Shown piece after piece: positions 9,499-17,522 of a stretch of DNA of 64,000 bases; the first letter of the stretch is position 1; every line of letters starts with the position of its first letter. Origin of the DNA: M3 sp045133615 (GTDB lineage: Bacteria > Bacteroidota > Bacteroidia > Bacteroidales > Muribaculaceae); the NCBI GenBank assembly GCA_045133615.1, contig JBGUUQ010000070.1, forward strand, positions 27,757 through 91,756, in the 5' to 3' direction. Under the pieces are notes generated by a model that saw only the letters and a list, made by a program, of their open reading frames with translations, did not search any database and was not told where the DNA came from. The translations under genes were made by a program, and so were the position numbers.

Positions 9499-10920
9499 AT
9501 GGCATCAATCATAAAACTTGTGAGCGACACGCTTCAGTATCGCGGAGTGAAGTTGCAAAATCCTCATCACGCGGAAATTCCCGAAGGAATCACTGCAATA
9601 ATCGGACCTAATGGAGCGGGAAAGTCGACGCTCGGTCATATCATTGAGAAGGGTTGGAATATCTGCACTAATACGATACGTGGAGGACGTGAGGATATGA
9701 CGATTCGCAGCATTGAGTTTAGTGATATTCATTCGCTCGCCGGCTTTAAAGTAAGCTATTATCAGCAACGATTTGAGGCGATGATGAATGATGAGGTGCC
9801 TACGGTGGCAGAATTGATGGGCGACCGCATTGCCACAGAGCGTTGGGCGGAGCTTACGGAGCGTCTGCATCTCCATGATGTAGAGACGAAACGAGTGAAT
9901 TTTCTATCGAGTGGGGAGCTTCGCAAATTGTTGATAATAAATTTGCTTTTCGATTTGCCCGATGTGCTTATACTTGATAACCCATACATAGGCCTTGATG
10001 CCGATTCACGAACCTTGCTCAATGATACGATTGTGGAGATTGCTGCGCGAGGTGTTTCGGTGATTTTGTTGTTGTGCAATCCTGTCGATATTATCCCATC
10101 GACTACGGCTGTTATTCCTATCGATAAGATGACCATCGGGGAGCCGTTTATGGTGGCCGGCGATGTGGAGGCAGCGCGTGAACGTATAGCCGGATTATTT
10201 GACTATTCGATAGATATTGAGGACTTGCCTGACATGACTCCTGAAAAGGAGGATTTTGACGTGATGTTCAGTCTCAATCATTGCCAAGTGAAATATGGTC
10301 GCAGGGTGATTCTTGAGGATGTGTCATGGACCGTGCGTAGTGGAGAGTGTTGGTCATTGACCGGACCTAACGGTTCTGGAAAATCAACGTTGCTGAGTCT
10401 TGTGCATGCCGACAATCCGCAGGGATATTCCAATGATATAACGCTTTTTGACCGCCGACGCGGGTCGGGAGAAAGCATTTGGGATATAAAGCGTCGCATC
10501 GGTTATGTGTCGCCGGAGATGCATCTTTACTTTAGCGATGCCGGAAGTGTGGCATCAGTTGTGGCTCAAGGACTTAATGATACTGTAGGATGCTTTAAGA
10601 TGGTAAAAGACCATCAGATGGAACTTGCGATGAAGTGGTTGAAAGCGCTGAAGATAGAGCATTTGGCAGAACGCAGATTCAACACTTTGTCGGCCGGAGA
10701 ACAGCGAATTGCATTGTTGGCTCGTACGTTTATAAAACATCCGCAACTATTGATACTCGACGAACCGCTTCATGGTCTTGATGCCGCCAGAAAACGGGTG
10801 ATTCGCCGAATAATCAATCAACTTGTGGCTCGCTACGGGATTACGCTTATCTATGTGACGCACTATCTTCCGGAGGTGCCGGAGTGTGTCACTAAAGCGA
10901 AATGTCTCGCCGGACGCTAA
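9499..10920 (+). CDS. Twin ABC ATPase, ModF/PhrA-like
   Basis: Cytosolic protein with two fused ATP-binding cassettes and no membrane segments. Cassette 1 has Walker A GPNGAGKST at 36-44, signature LSSGELRKL and Walker B VLILDNPYIGLD. Cassette 2 has Walker A GPNGSGKST at 289-297, signature LSAGEQRIA and Walker B LLILDEPLHGLD. The arrangement and about 470-residue length match ModF (PhrA)-type proteins linked by homology to molybdate transport. In the first Walker B the catalytic Glu is replaced by Asn (LDNP), so that site may be hydrolysis-poor. No permease lies next to it. Its stop overlaps the stop of the convergent DUF4919 gene by 4 bases. Confidence 0.85.
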   Translation: MASIIKLVSDTLQYRGVKLQNPHHAEIPEGITAIIGPNGAGKSTLGHIIEKGWNICTNTIRGGREDMTIRSIEFSDIHSLAGFKVSYYQQRFEAMMNDEVPTVAELMGDRIATERWAELTERLHLHDVETKRVNFLSSGELRKLLIINLLFDLPDVLILDNPYIGLDADSRTLLNDTIVEIAARGVSVILLLCNPVDIIPSTTAVIPIDKMTIGEPFMVAGDVEAARERIAGLFDYSIDIEDLPDMTPEKEDFDVMFSLNHCQVKYGRRVILEDVSWTVRSGECWSLTGPNGSGKSTLLSLVHADNPQGYSNDITLFDRRRGSGESIWDIKRRIGYVSPEMHLYFSDAGSVASVVAQGLNDTVGCFKMVKDHQMELAMKWLKALKIEHLAERRFNTLSAGEQRIALLARTFIKHPQLLILDEPLHGLDAARKRVIRRIINQLVARYGITLIYVTHYLPEVPECVTKAKCLAGR

Positions 10921-11633
10921 GGTTGGGGAAATTTACGATAGTATTCCTGTAGGATATACAATATGTTGAAATAGAATCCGTCGGGGTCTTTATCCTCTGA
11001 CTTTTTGATGGTTATATAGTCGTAATACGGCTGTATATACTCTTGTGCTTCGGCTATATATCCTTGGAAGTTGATGATATTGTATTCGTGCTGTGGATTG
11101 ATTACCATCCATGCGTTTTCTTGGTCGAGACCGGTGCCGGTCGACGCTATTGCCTCTAAAATGTGATTGAGACGGAATTGCCAGATGTTGGCAATGTTGT
11201 TTTTTTGCTTTTCGCGCAGTGCGTATATAAGGAAATTGATTTGGCGTAAATCAAACGGGTCGTCGCGGAGCGACAGCTCGGCATATTTGATGATTGTGTC
11301 ACATTCGGCTTTGGTGTGTTTGCTTTTGTAGTATTGTTCCTCGATTTTCTGTGAAAATTCCGAGCGACGATATGGGTTGTAGTCCTCTTGAAATACGTAT
11401 CCGAGATACAGATGTCGGAAATCGTCAAGGTCCATTACGGTGTCGTTGGCGATATACATATCCATCAACTTCGGATAGTAATATTTGGATTGTGGGTCGT
11501 TGACCTCTTTCTTTATTGCCTCCATATCCGGCTTTTGAACTTTGATTTTTTTGCTGTTGCGAGGAGTGGTGGCATATGAAGATACAGCAATAAGTGATAT
11601 GGTAATGAATATAATAGTGCGAATGATTTTCAT
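10917..11633 (-). CDS. DUF4919 family secreted protein
   Basis: Function unknown. The 238 residues begin with a signal peptide (about residues 1-21, ending SSYAT) and continue as a mostly helical periplasmic or surface domain with the pattern of DUF4919, a family common in Bacteroidales: the stretch DPQSKYYYPKLMDMYIAND, then FRHLYLGYVFQEDYNPYRRS and a late YNIINFQGYIAEAQEYI. No lipobox is evident. It is transcribed in the same direction as the upstream HD phosphohydrolase gene, but a hairpin separates them, so it may be its own unit. Confidence 0.75.
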   Translation of the reverse strand: MKIIRTIIFITISLIAVSSYATTPRNSKKIKVQKPDMEAIKKEVNDPQSKYYYPKLMDMYIANDTVMDLDDFRHLYLGYVFQEDYNPYRRSEFSQKIEEQYYKSKHTKAECDTIIKYAELSLRDDPFDLRQINFLIYALREKQKNNIANIWQFRLNHILEAIASTGTGLDQENAWMVINPQHEYNIINFQGYIAEAQEYIQPYYDYITIKKSEDKDPDGFYFNILYILQEYYRKFPQP

Positions 11634-11660
11634 CTGAAAGTATATATTTATTAGCGTAAC

Positions 11661-11687
11661 AAATATGCCCGTAAGGCGGGCATATTT
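11661..11687 (-). terminator. Hairpin after the HD phosphohydrolase gene
   Basis: Perfect 11-base arms at 11661-11671 and 11677-11687 with a 5-base loop, between two minus-strand genes and 26 bases after the upstream stop. The T-run is weak (arm ends ATATTT), so it may attenuate rather than stop transcription. Confidence 0.65.
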
Positions 11688-11713
11688 ATGTAACGTGAAA
11701 TTATGCCGAAATG

Positions 11714-13774
11714 TTACTTCGTCGGTTTGTTTTTTTGTTCTTTAATATTTTCCGGATATGACACGCGGGCATGGTATATGGTGCGTAATCGCTCGCTAAA
11801 AGATGCTTTTATCTCACTTATATCTCGGAATGAAAGGGGGGAGTCTTGTAACAGGCCATCGGCAATTTGTCCGTCGACAATTCGATTAACCAATGCAGAA
11901 ATAGCTTCCGGGGTATGCTCGCTGAGCGACCGCGATGCTGCTTCGACGGCATCGGCCATCATCAGAATCGATGTCTCTTTGCTTTGCGGATTCGGTCCCG
12001 GATAGGTAAACGGCTCCGGATCCACATCTTCGCCCGGATGGGTGTTGCAATATGTGTTGTAGAAATATTTTGCTTTGCCTTTACCATGGTGTTGGGCAAT
12101 GAAATCTTTGATTACAGCGGGAAGTTTGCTGCGGTCGGCGCGTTTGAGTCCGTCGGTGATATGTCCGATGACTACACGAGCACTTTGTGTCGGGTCGAGC
12201 ACATCGTGGGGATTTATGCCGTGCTGATTTTCCGTGAAAAAAGCGGGATTGTTGATTTTTCCGATGTCATGGTACAATGCTCCCGCACGCACAAGTTGCA
12301 CGTCAGCACCGATACGGTGGGCTGCTTCGGCGGCGAGATTACTCACTTGCATTGAGTGTTGGAATGTGCCGGGACATTGCTCTGACAATTCGCGAAGTAG
12401 TGGATTGTTCACGTCCGACAACTCTACGAGGGTCACTTTGGATGTGAAACCAAACAGTTTTTCAAATATGAATATAAGAATGTAGGCAAATGATATGAGT
12501 ACGGAATTGACCGCGAAGCAACCGAATGCGCGAGGCGAGAGTTTGTCGAGTGTGCCGGAAAGTACTACGTCTATTGCGATGTAGGCTACGCTATAGGTGA
12601 CGAATACCGCCAATGCCGTGCGCAACAGTTGCGAGCGGCGCGACAGGTCTTTGAGCGTGTTGATTGCTATCTGACCTGCCATCACTTGCATGAAAATAAA
12701 TTCCAATGGCGCTGTGGCAACGATTGCACAGAACATTATCACGATAATGTGGCAGAATAGTGCTGTGCGAGAGTCGAAAAACACTTGTATCATTATCGGA
12801 ACAATGACGAATGGAGCAAGATACAATCCGCCGTTGAATGTTGTGGCCATTACGAATGCGAATACCGTAAATCCGGTGAGCAACACCATAATAAACAGCA
12901 TAGAGCGAGTGTCGTTGAATATTGCCGGCCGGAAATAGCAAAGATATGCGTAAAGACCAATGAGGAGTGTCAGTATATATAGGAATTGTCCAAGAAAACG
13001 ATAAATGTTCTCTTTGGCTGCACCGGATGTTTTTTCGCTTATGATTTTTTCATAAGTTTGGAGGAGGGTATATAGTTGAGGAGTTACGATGTCACCTCTG
13101 TCGATAATGCGTTCCCCTTGTTGAATAATACCGATAGGAGCGAGCGCTTTTTGGTAAAGGTCCTCACGCAAACGATTGGAGGCAAGGGTATCCATCACTA
13201 TATTTGGCGACAGGTGTTCCGACAAGTCGATAGCTTCGATTACGGTATGGTAGTCGGTCCCGGGGAGCAGACTGTCGAGTTTGGCATATGCCATTTTGGG
13301 GGATAAGAATCCTGCGGTCGATCTGCTCGTGGCGATATTGTTGCTGATGAAGCGTACTGTCGGCAATTTTCCCGATTTGATGGATGAATATGTAGATTGG
13401 TCTACAATTCCGTTGTCGAGGATGGTTTTTATTTCGGATATGAGTCGGCTTCGTTGGGTTTGACTCAACGGACTTGCCGGCATGGTGTTGATGCGGGTGG
13501 TCAGAGCTGCCAATGTGGCCTTGCTGTTGTCGGTCAACTGCTTGTAGACCGGTTGAAACTTCGCGTCGATGCTGTCTTTTACCTCACGAGAACTTATCGA
13601 GTCAAGGTAGATGGGCATATCGGATGGCGCGGTCAGCAAGGAATAGCTCCATGGTTTCCCCATTTCATATATGTAGTGGTCTCTGTCGTGGTGGGGAAAC
13701 AGATAAAACAGTATCAATGTCGACGCAACGAACAATGCGCCGCGAATGAGGGTTATATGAGAGAGACGTTTCAT
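11714..13774 (-). CDS. 7TM-HD family phosphohydrolase (PgpH-like)
   Basis: Inner-membrane enzyme of the 7TMR-HD family, whose characterised members (PgpH) degrade the second messenger c-di-AMP. The 686 residues show an N-terminal membrane anchor (about 8-26), a long extracytoplasmic 7TMR-HDED domain (about 30-270), a block of seven hydrophobic helices (about 275-460), and a cytosolic HD domain with LYHDIGKINNP near residue 500 and a later PHDVLDPTQSARVVIGH. Domain order and length are complete. It lies 14 bases after relA/spoT, so the two are probably co-transcribed and both act on nucleotide second messengers. c-di-AMP specificity is inferred from the family only. Confidence 0.88.
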   Translation of the reverse strand: MKRLSHITLIRGALFVASTLILFYLFPHHDRDHYIYEMGKPWSYSLLTAPSDMPIYLDSISSREVKDSIDAKFQPVYKQLTDNSKATLAALTTRINTMPASPLSQTQRSRLISEIKTILDNGIVDQSTYSSIKSGKLPTVRFISNNIATSRSTAGFLSPKMAYAKLDSLLPGTDYHTVIEAIDLSEHLSPNIVMDTLASNRLREDLYQKALAPIGIIQQGERIIDRGDIVTPQLYTLLQTYEKIISEKTSGAAKENIYRFLGQFLYILTLLIGLYAYLCYFRPAIFNDTRSMLFIMVLLTGFTVFAFVMATTFNGGLYLAPFVIVPIMIQVFFDSRTALFCHIIVIMFCAIVATAPLEFIFMQVMAGQIAINTLKDLSRRSQLLRTALAVFVTYSVAYIAIDVVLSGTLDKLSPRAFGCFAVNSVLISFAYILIFIFEKLFGFTSKVTLVELSDVNNPLLRELSEQCPGTFQHSMQVSNLAAEAAHRIGADVQLVRAGALYHDIGKINNPAFFTENQHGINPHDVLDPTQSARVVIGHITDGLKRADRSKLPAVIKDFIAQHHGKGKAKYFYNTYCNTHPGEDVDPEPFTYPGPNPQSKETSILMMADAVEAASRSLSEHTPEAISALVNRIVDGQIADGLLQDSPLSFRDISEIKASFSERLRTIYHARVSYPENIKEQKNKPTK

Positions 13775-13788
13775 CTTTGGATTATTGA

Positions 13789-16017
13789 TTAATATACACG
13801 GGCTGCGCGTTGCACACCGTTTATTTTTTTGACCTTATTGCAGAGGTCGGTGACGATTTCGGTATCTTCAACAAGCACAGTAAGGTCGCAATGGAATACT
13901 TCTTTGTCGGCTGCGATGTTGAGTTTGCGAATGTTGAGCGACATGTTTGTGGAAATCACGGAAATCAACTCTTGCAAAATGCCGAGTCTGTCGATGCCCT
14001 CTATGCGAATGCTTGCAAGGAATGTGCCGCTCTGTACTGCCCAGCGTGTGGCGACAATGCGTGGTCCGTAGCTCGCTTTGAGCATTGCTGCGCGAGGGCA
14101 TGTGAGGGCATGCACCGTTACGGTGTTGTCCTCTTCTACAAAGCCCATTACGTCATCGCCGGGAATCGGATTGCAACAATCGGAACGGTTGAAGTTGGCA
14201 TCGTTGTCGGTGTATCGAAGGATATAGGTCTCCTTCATGTTGATTTTCGGTTTTTCCGACGTCTCTTCGTCTTTGGTCTTATCTTCCTTTTTGCCGCGAC
14301 GGAACAGCTTGTCGAGCAACGATGGTGAACTCTTCTTGAATGATTTGATTAGATATTCGTTGAGCGTGATTTCTTCGTTGCCGAGGGCGAGATACAATTC
14401 TTCGCGGTTGGCGAGACGGAAATTGCCGAGTATCTTGGTGATTACTTCATTGGTGGCCGGAACATCTTGTGTCAGTAGAAATTCTTCGAATATCTCTTTG
14501 CCTCGGTCGATGGTGGGCTGTTGGTTACGACGTAATGCGGCACGCAATCGGGTTTTTCCCTTTGCTGTGGCAAGAAAGTTAATCCACTCCGGGTGAGGAG
14601 TTTGGGATTGTGAGGTCAATACCTCTACTTGGTCGCCGCTGCGCAACTTGTGGGACAGCGGTACGAGTTTGTGGTTCACCTTTCCTGCAATGCAGTGCGA
14701 GCCGATTTGAGAGTGTAGCTCAAATGCCACGTCAAGCACGGTGGAATTGTTGGGGAGGGTGAGTAGTTCGCCTTTAGGGGTGAATACCACTATTTCGGAA
14801 GAGAAGAGATTGAGTTTAAGCGTGTCGAGGAAGTCGATGGCATCGGGCGACGGCTCTTCGAGGATGTCTTTGATGGTGTGGAGCCATGCGTTGAGTTCGG
14901 ATTCTTCATCTCCTTCGCCGATTTTGTATTTCCAGTGAGCGGCAAATCCTTTTTCGGCAATTTCATCCATGCGTCGAGAGCGAATCTGGACTTCCATCCA
15001 ATTGCCATCGGGACCCATCACGGTAAGATGCAGTGCCTGATATCCGTTGGCTTTGGGTACGCTTACCCAGTCGCGTGTACGGTCGGGGTGCAGGCGATAC
15101 AGGTCGGTTATCGCCGAATATATGTTCCAGCAGATGGTCTTTTCCATCGTCGGGTCGTCGCATTCGAAGATGATGCGGCAAGCATACAAGTCGTAGACCT
15201 CTTCAAAGGGGATGTGTTTGGTCTCCATCTTGCGCCAAATGGAATAGACCGATTTAAGTCGGGCTTTAGCCTCGTATTTAAGCCCCATGGAATCGAGCTT
15301 TTCCTTGATGGGGATTGAAAAGTCATTATAGACTGCGCTACGCTTTGCTTCCGTAGCTCTAATCTGCTCGCTGATGCGTTCGTATGCGGCAGGATGCTCG
15401 TATTTGAAACTCAAGTCTTCAAGTTCGGTCTTTATTGCAAACAGTCCGAGACGATGGGCGAGGGGTGCATATATGTAAAGGGTCTCACCGGCAATTTTGT
15501 ATTGCTTGTTCGGAGCCATTGAACCGAGGGTGCGCATGTTGTGGAGACGGTCGGCCATTTTGAGGAGTACAACACGGATGTCTTCCGACATGGTGAGGAG
15601 CAGCTTGCGGAAATTTTCGGCTTGAGCCGACGCTTTGTCTCCGAAAATACCACCGGAAATCTTTGTCAGACCGGCTACAAGTTGGGCAATCTTTTTCCCG
15701 AAATGTTGCTCGATGTCTTCGACGGTGTATTCCGTATCTTCAACTACGTCGTGGAGGAGTGCGGCGCAGATTGAAGTGGAACCGAGTCCGATTTCCTGAT
15801 TGGCAATTTTGGCAACAGCAATAGGGTGGAGTATGTAAGGCTCTCCGGAACGCCGACGGATACCTTTGTGGGCTTCGCGGGCAAAACGGTACGCACGTTC
15901 GATTATCTCAACTTTCTTGCGATGATTACTGTTGAGATAACCATTGAGTACATCTTGGAATGCCGCTTCTATGATGCGGTCTTCCTCTTCCGGTGATAGC
16001 TGTTTTTTTTCCTCCAT
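13789..16017 (-). CDS. Bifunctional (p)ppGpp synthetase/hydrolase
   Basis: Long RelA/SpoT homologue controlling the stringent-response alarmone; cytosolic and ribosome-associated. Domains in order: HD hydrolase with His89-Asp90 (ALLHDVVEDTE, Glu-Asp 93-94), a synthetase domain with RDWVSVPKANGYQALH, TGS (about 400-460, VVFTPKGELLTLP), a helical/zinc-finger-like region including SDCCNPIPGDDVMGF, and a C-terminal ACT domain (about 668-742). The 742-residue length is complete. An intact HD motif suggests hydrolase activity is retained. Upstream lie a -7 box and a leader hairpin; the PgpH-like gene follows 14 bases downstream. Confidence 0.94.
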   Translation of the reverse strand: MEEKKQLSPEEEDRIIEAAFQDVLNGYLNSNHRKKVEIIERAYRFAREAHKGIRRRSGEPYILHPIAVAKIANQEIGLGSTSICAALLHDVVEDTEYTVEDIEQHFGKKIAQLVAGLTKISGGIFGDKASAQAENFRKLLLTMSEDIRVVLLKMADRLHNMRTLGSMAPNKQYKIAGETLYIYAPLAHRLGLFAIKTELEDLSFKYEHPAAYERISEQIRATEAKRSAVYNDFSIPIKEKLDSMGLKYEAKARLKSVYSIWRKMETKHIPFEEVYDLYACRIIFECDDPTMEKTICWNIYSAITDLYRLHPDRTRDWVSVPKANGYQALHLTVMGPDGNWMEVQIRSRRMDEIAEKGFAAHWKYKIGEGDEESELNAWLHTIKDILEEPSPDAIDFLDTLKLNLFSSEIVVFTPKGELLTLPNNSTVLDVAFELHSQIGSHCIAGKVNHKLVPLSHKLRSGDQVEVLTSQSQTPHPEWINFLATAKGKTRLRAALRRNQQPTIDRGKEIFEEFLLTQDVPATNEVITKILGNFRLANREELYLALGNEEITLNEYLIKSFKKSSPSLLDKLFRRGKKEDKTKDEETSEKPKINMKETYILRYTDNDANFNRSDCCNPIPGDDVMGFVEEDNTVTVHALTCPRAAMLKASYGPRIVATRWAVQSGTFLASIRIEGIDRLGILQELISVISTNMSLNIRKLNIAADKEVFHCDLTVLVEDTEIVTDLCNKVKKINGVQRAARVY

Positions 16018-16036
16018 AATGCAGTATTGTTAGACC

Positions 16037-16058
16037 ATATTGCCTATTTCGGCAATAT
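16037..16058 (-). promoter_or_regulatory. Hairpin in the leader of the RelA/SpoT gene
   Basis: Perfect 8-base arms (ATATTGCC at 16037-16044, GGCAATAT at 16051-16058) around a 6-base loop. It lies between the -7 box at 16066-16073 and the start codon at 16017, so it would be in the transcript leader. No T-run follows. Confidence 0.55.
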
Positions 16059-16065
16059 ATAAACA

Positions 16066-16073
16066 CAAACTTA
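16066..16073 (-). promoter_or_regulatory. -7 box of the RelA/SpoT-PgpH operon
   Basis: Minus-strand TAAGTTTG matches TAnnTTTG; a TTTG lies 22 bases further upstream (16096-16099), slightly outside the usual 19-21 spacing. Confidence 0.55.
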
Positions 16074-16108
16074 GCGAAAATCATTGAAACAATGGCAAAA
16101 AAAATTAC

Positions 16109-16116
16109 TACTTTTG
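16109..16116 (+). promoter_or_regulatory. -7 box of the patB-like gene
   Basis: TACTTTTG matches TAnnTTTG; ATTG lies 22 bases upstream. The start codon is 65 bases downstream, leaving a leader of roughly 60 bases. Confidence 0.5.
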
Positions 16117-16181
16117 TGAAAAATTTTCGACGATGGCTATCGCCGATGTGAATTTATAAAAGAATTAACCGTCTGAAACCA

Positions 16182-17354
16182 ATGGAAAAGTACGATTTTG
16201 ATAAAGTAATAGACCGTCGTGGCACCGGGGCAATGAAGCTCGATGCTTTAGGTGAAATGTTTGGCCGCAACGACATATCGTCATTTTGGATTGCCGATAT
16301 GGATTTTGCGGTATCTCCCCAAATTATAGAGGCTCTGCGTAAGCGTTTGGAACATCCCGTATTCGGATATGGAATGGCTCCCGACAGCTATTGGAACTCG
16401 ATTATAGATTGGCTTGACCGCCGTCATGGATTCAAGGTGGCGCGAGAGGAGATGACATTTGTTCCCGGAGTGGTAAAAGGGGTGGCTCTCGCCGTTAACT
16501 TTTACTCCAAACCGGGTGATAAAATCATAATTCAACCTCCGGTATATCATCCGTTTAAGATGGTAATCGAGGGTAACGGTCGTATTGCTCTCAACAATCC
16601 GTTGCGTCGCACCTCCTCAGGCTATGAAATGAATATGTCACATCTTGAACAATTGATGGCTGAGGAACATCCGACAATGATGATACTTTGCAATCCTCAC
16701 AATCCGGCGGGCATACAATGGGATGCTGACACGCTTCGCAGTGTGGCATCGCTTGCCGTGAAATATGGAGTGAAGGTAGTGTCTGACGAGATTCATGGTG
16801 ATTTGATGCTCTATGGCGGTCGTCACTATCCGTTTGCTACCGTAAGCGCAGAGGCAGAGTCGGTGGCTATTACGTTAGGTGCCCCTTCAAAAACGTTTAA
16901 TATCCCCGGTCTTGTAAGTTCATGGATTGTGGTGAAAAATCACGAACTCCGCACCCCGTTCTTCAATTGGTTGATGACCAATGAATTTGACTCTCCGATG
17001 ATGATGGCGACCATAGCAACGGAGGCCGCTTATAAGTATGGAGAGGATTGGCTCGGACAGATGCTTGAATATGTGGAAGGAAATATTGCCGCTGTTGAAA
17101 AGTATCTTGCTGAAAACGAACCTCGCATTAAGCCGATGCGTCCGCAAGCCTCATTCCTTGTATGGCTTGATTGTCGTGAGTTGGGGCTTGACCAAAAATC
17201 GTTGGTGGATTTGTTTGTCAACAAAGCCGGATTGGCATTGAACGATGGCACAATGTTTGGTGCTGAGGGGGCAGGCTATATGCGTTTTAATGTGGCATCT
17301 CCGCGAGCAGTCGTTCTTGATGCCCTCGCTAAACTTTGCAAGGCGTTGAAATGA
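16182..17354 (+). CDS. PatB/MalY-type C-S lyase (PLP aminotransferase fold)
   Basis: Pyridoxal-phosphate enzyme of the MalY/PatB branch, which cleaves the C-S bond of cystathionine or other cysteine S-conjugates. The 390-residue class I/II aminotransferase fold is complete. The PLP-binding lysine is Lys237 in LGAPSKTFNIPGL; the conserved DEIHGDLM and CNPHNPAG segments precede it. The N-terminus FDKVIDRRGTGAMKLD is typical of the family. The gene is flanked by its own -7 box and a terminator and is divergent from the RelA/SpoT gene. It could act in methionine synthesis or in cysteine-conjugate breakdown; the sequence does not decide. Confidence 0.88.
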   Translation: MEKYDFDKVIDRRGTGAMKLDALGEMFGRNDISSFWIADMDFAVSPQIIEALRKRLEHPVFGYGMAPDSYWNSIIDWLDRRHGFKVAREEMTFVPGVVKGVALAVNFYSKPGDKIIIQPPVYHPFKMVIEGNGRIALNNPLRRTSSGYEMNMSHLEQLMAEEHPTMMILCNPHNPAGIQWDADTLRSVASLAVKYGVKVVSDEIHGDLMLYGGRHYPFATVSAEAESVAITLGAPSKTFNIPGLVSSWIVVKNHELRTPFFNWLMTNEFDSPMMMATIATEAAYKYGEDWLGQMLEYVEGNIAAVEKYLAENEPRIKPMRPQASFLVWLDCRELGLDQKSLVDLFVNKAGLALNDGTMFGAEGAGYMRFNVASPRAVVLDALAKLCKALK

Positions 17355-17422
17355 GTTTTCGACGAAAGTACCTGAAAAATGTGAGAAATTACAGATAAAA
17401 AAACAAAATAACAGCTAATTTT

Positions 17423-17460
17423 GACCCGCGTCGTTGGTAATCGGCGCGGGTCTCTTTTTT
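17423..17460 (+). terminator. Terminator after the patB-like gene
   Basis: Arms GACCCGCG (17423-17430) and CGCGGGTC (17445-17452) with a 14-base loop, followed by TCTTTTTT. A classical intrinsic terminator 68 bases after the stop. Confidence 0.85.
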
Positions 17461-17522
17461 ACTAACCAATTAGGAAATCAACCGCAACAGATGGTTGAAT
17501 GACCTTAAAATTTATACTTATC

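Noticed and set aside
10917..10920. Four-base tail-to-tail overlap of the ABC and DUF4919 genes
   Set aside because: Short convergent overlaps are common and need no special explanation.
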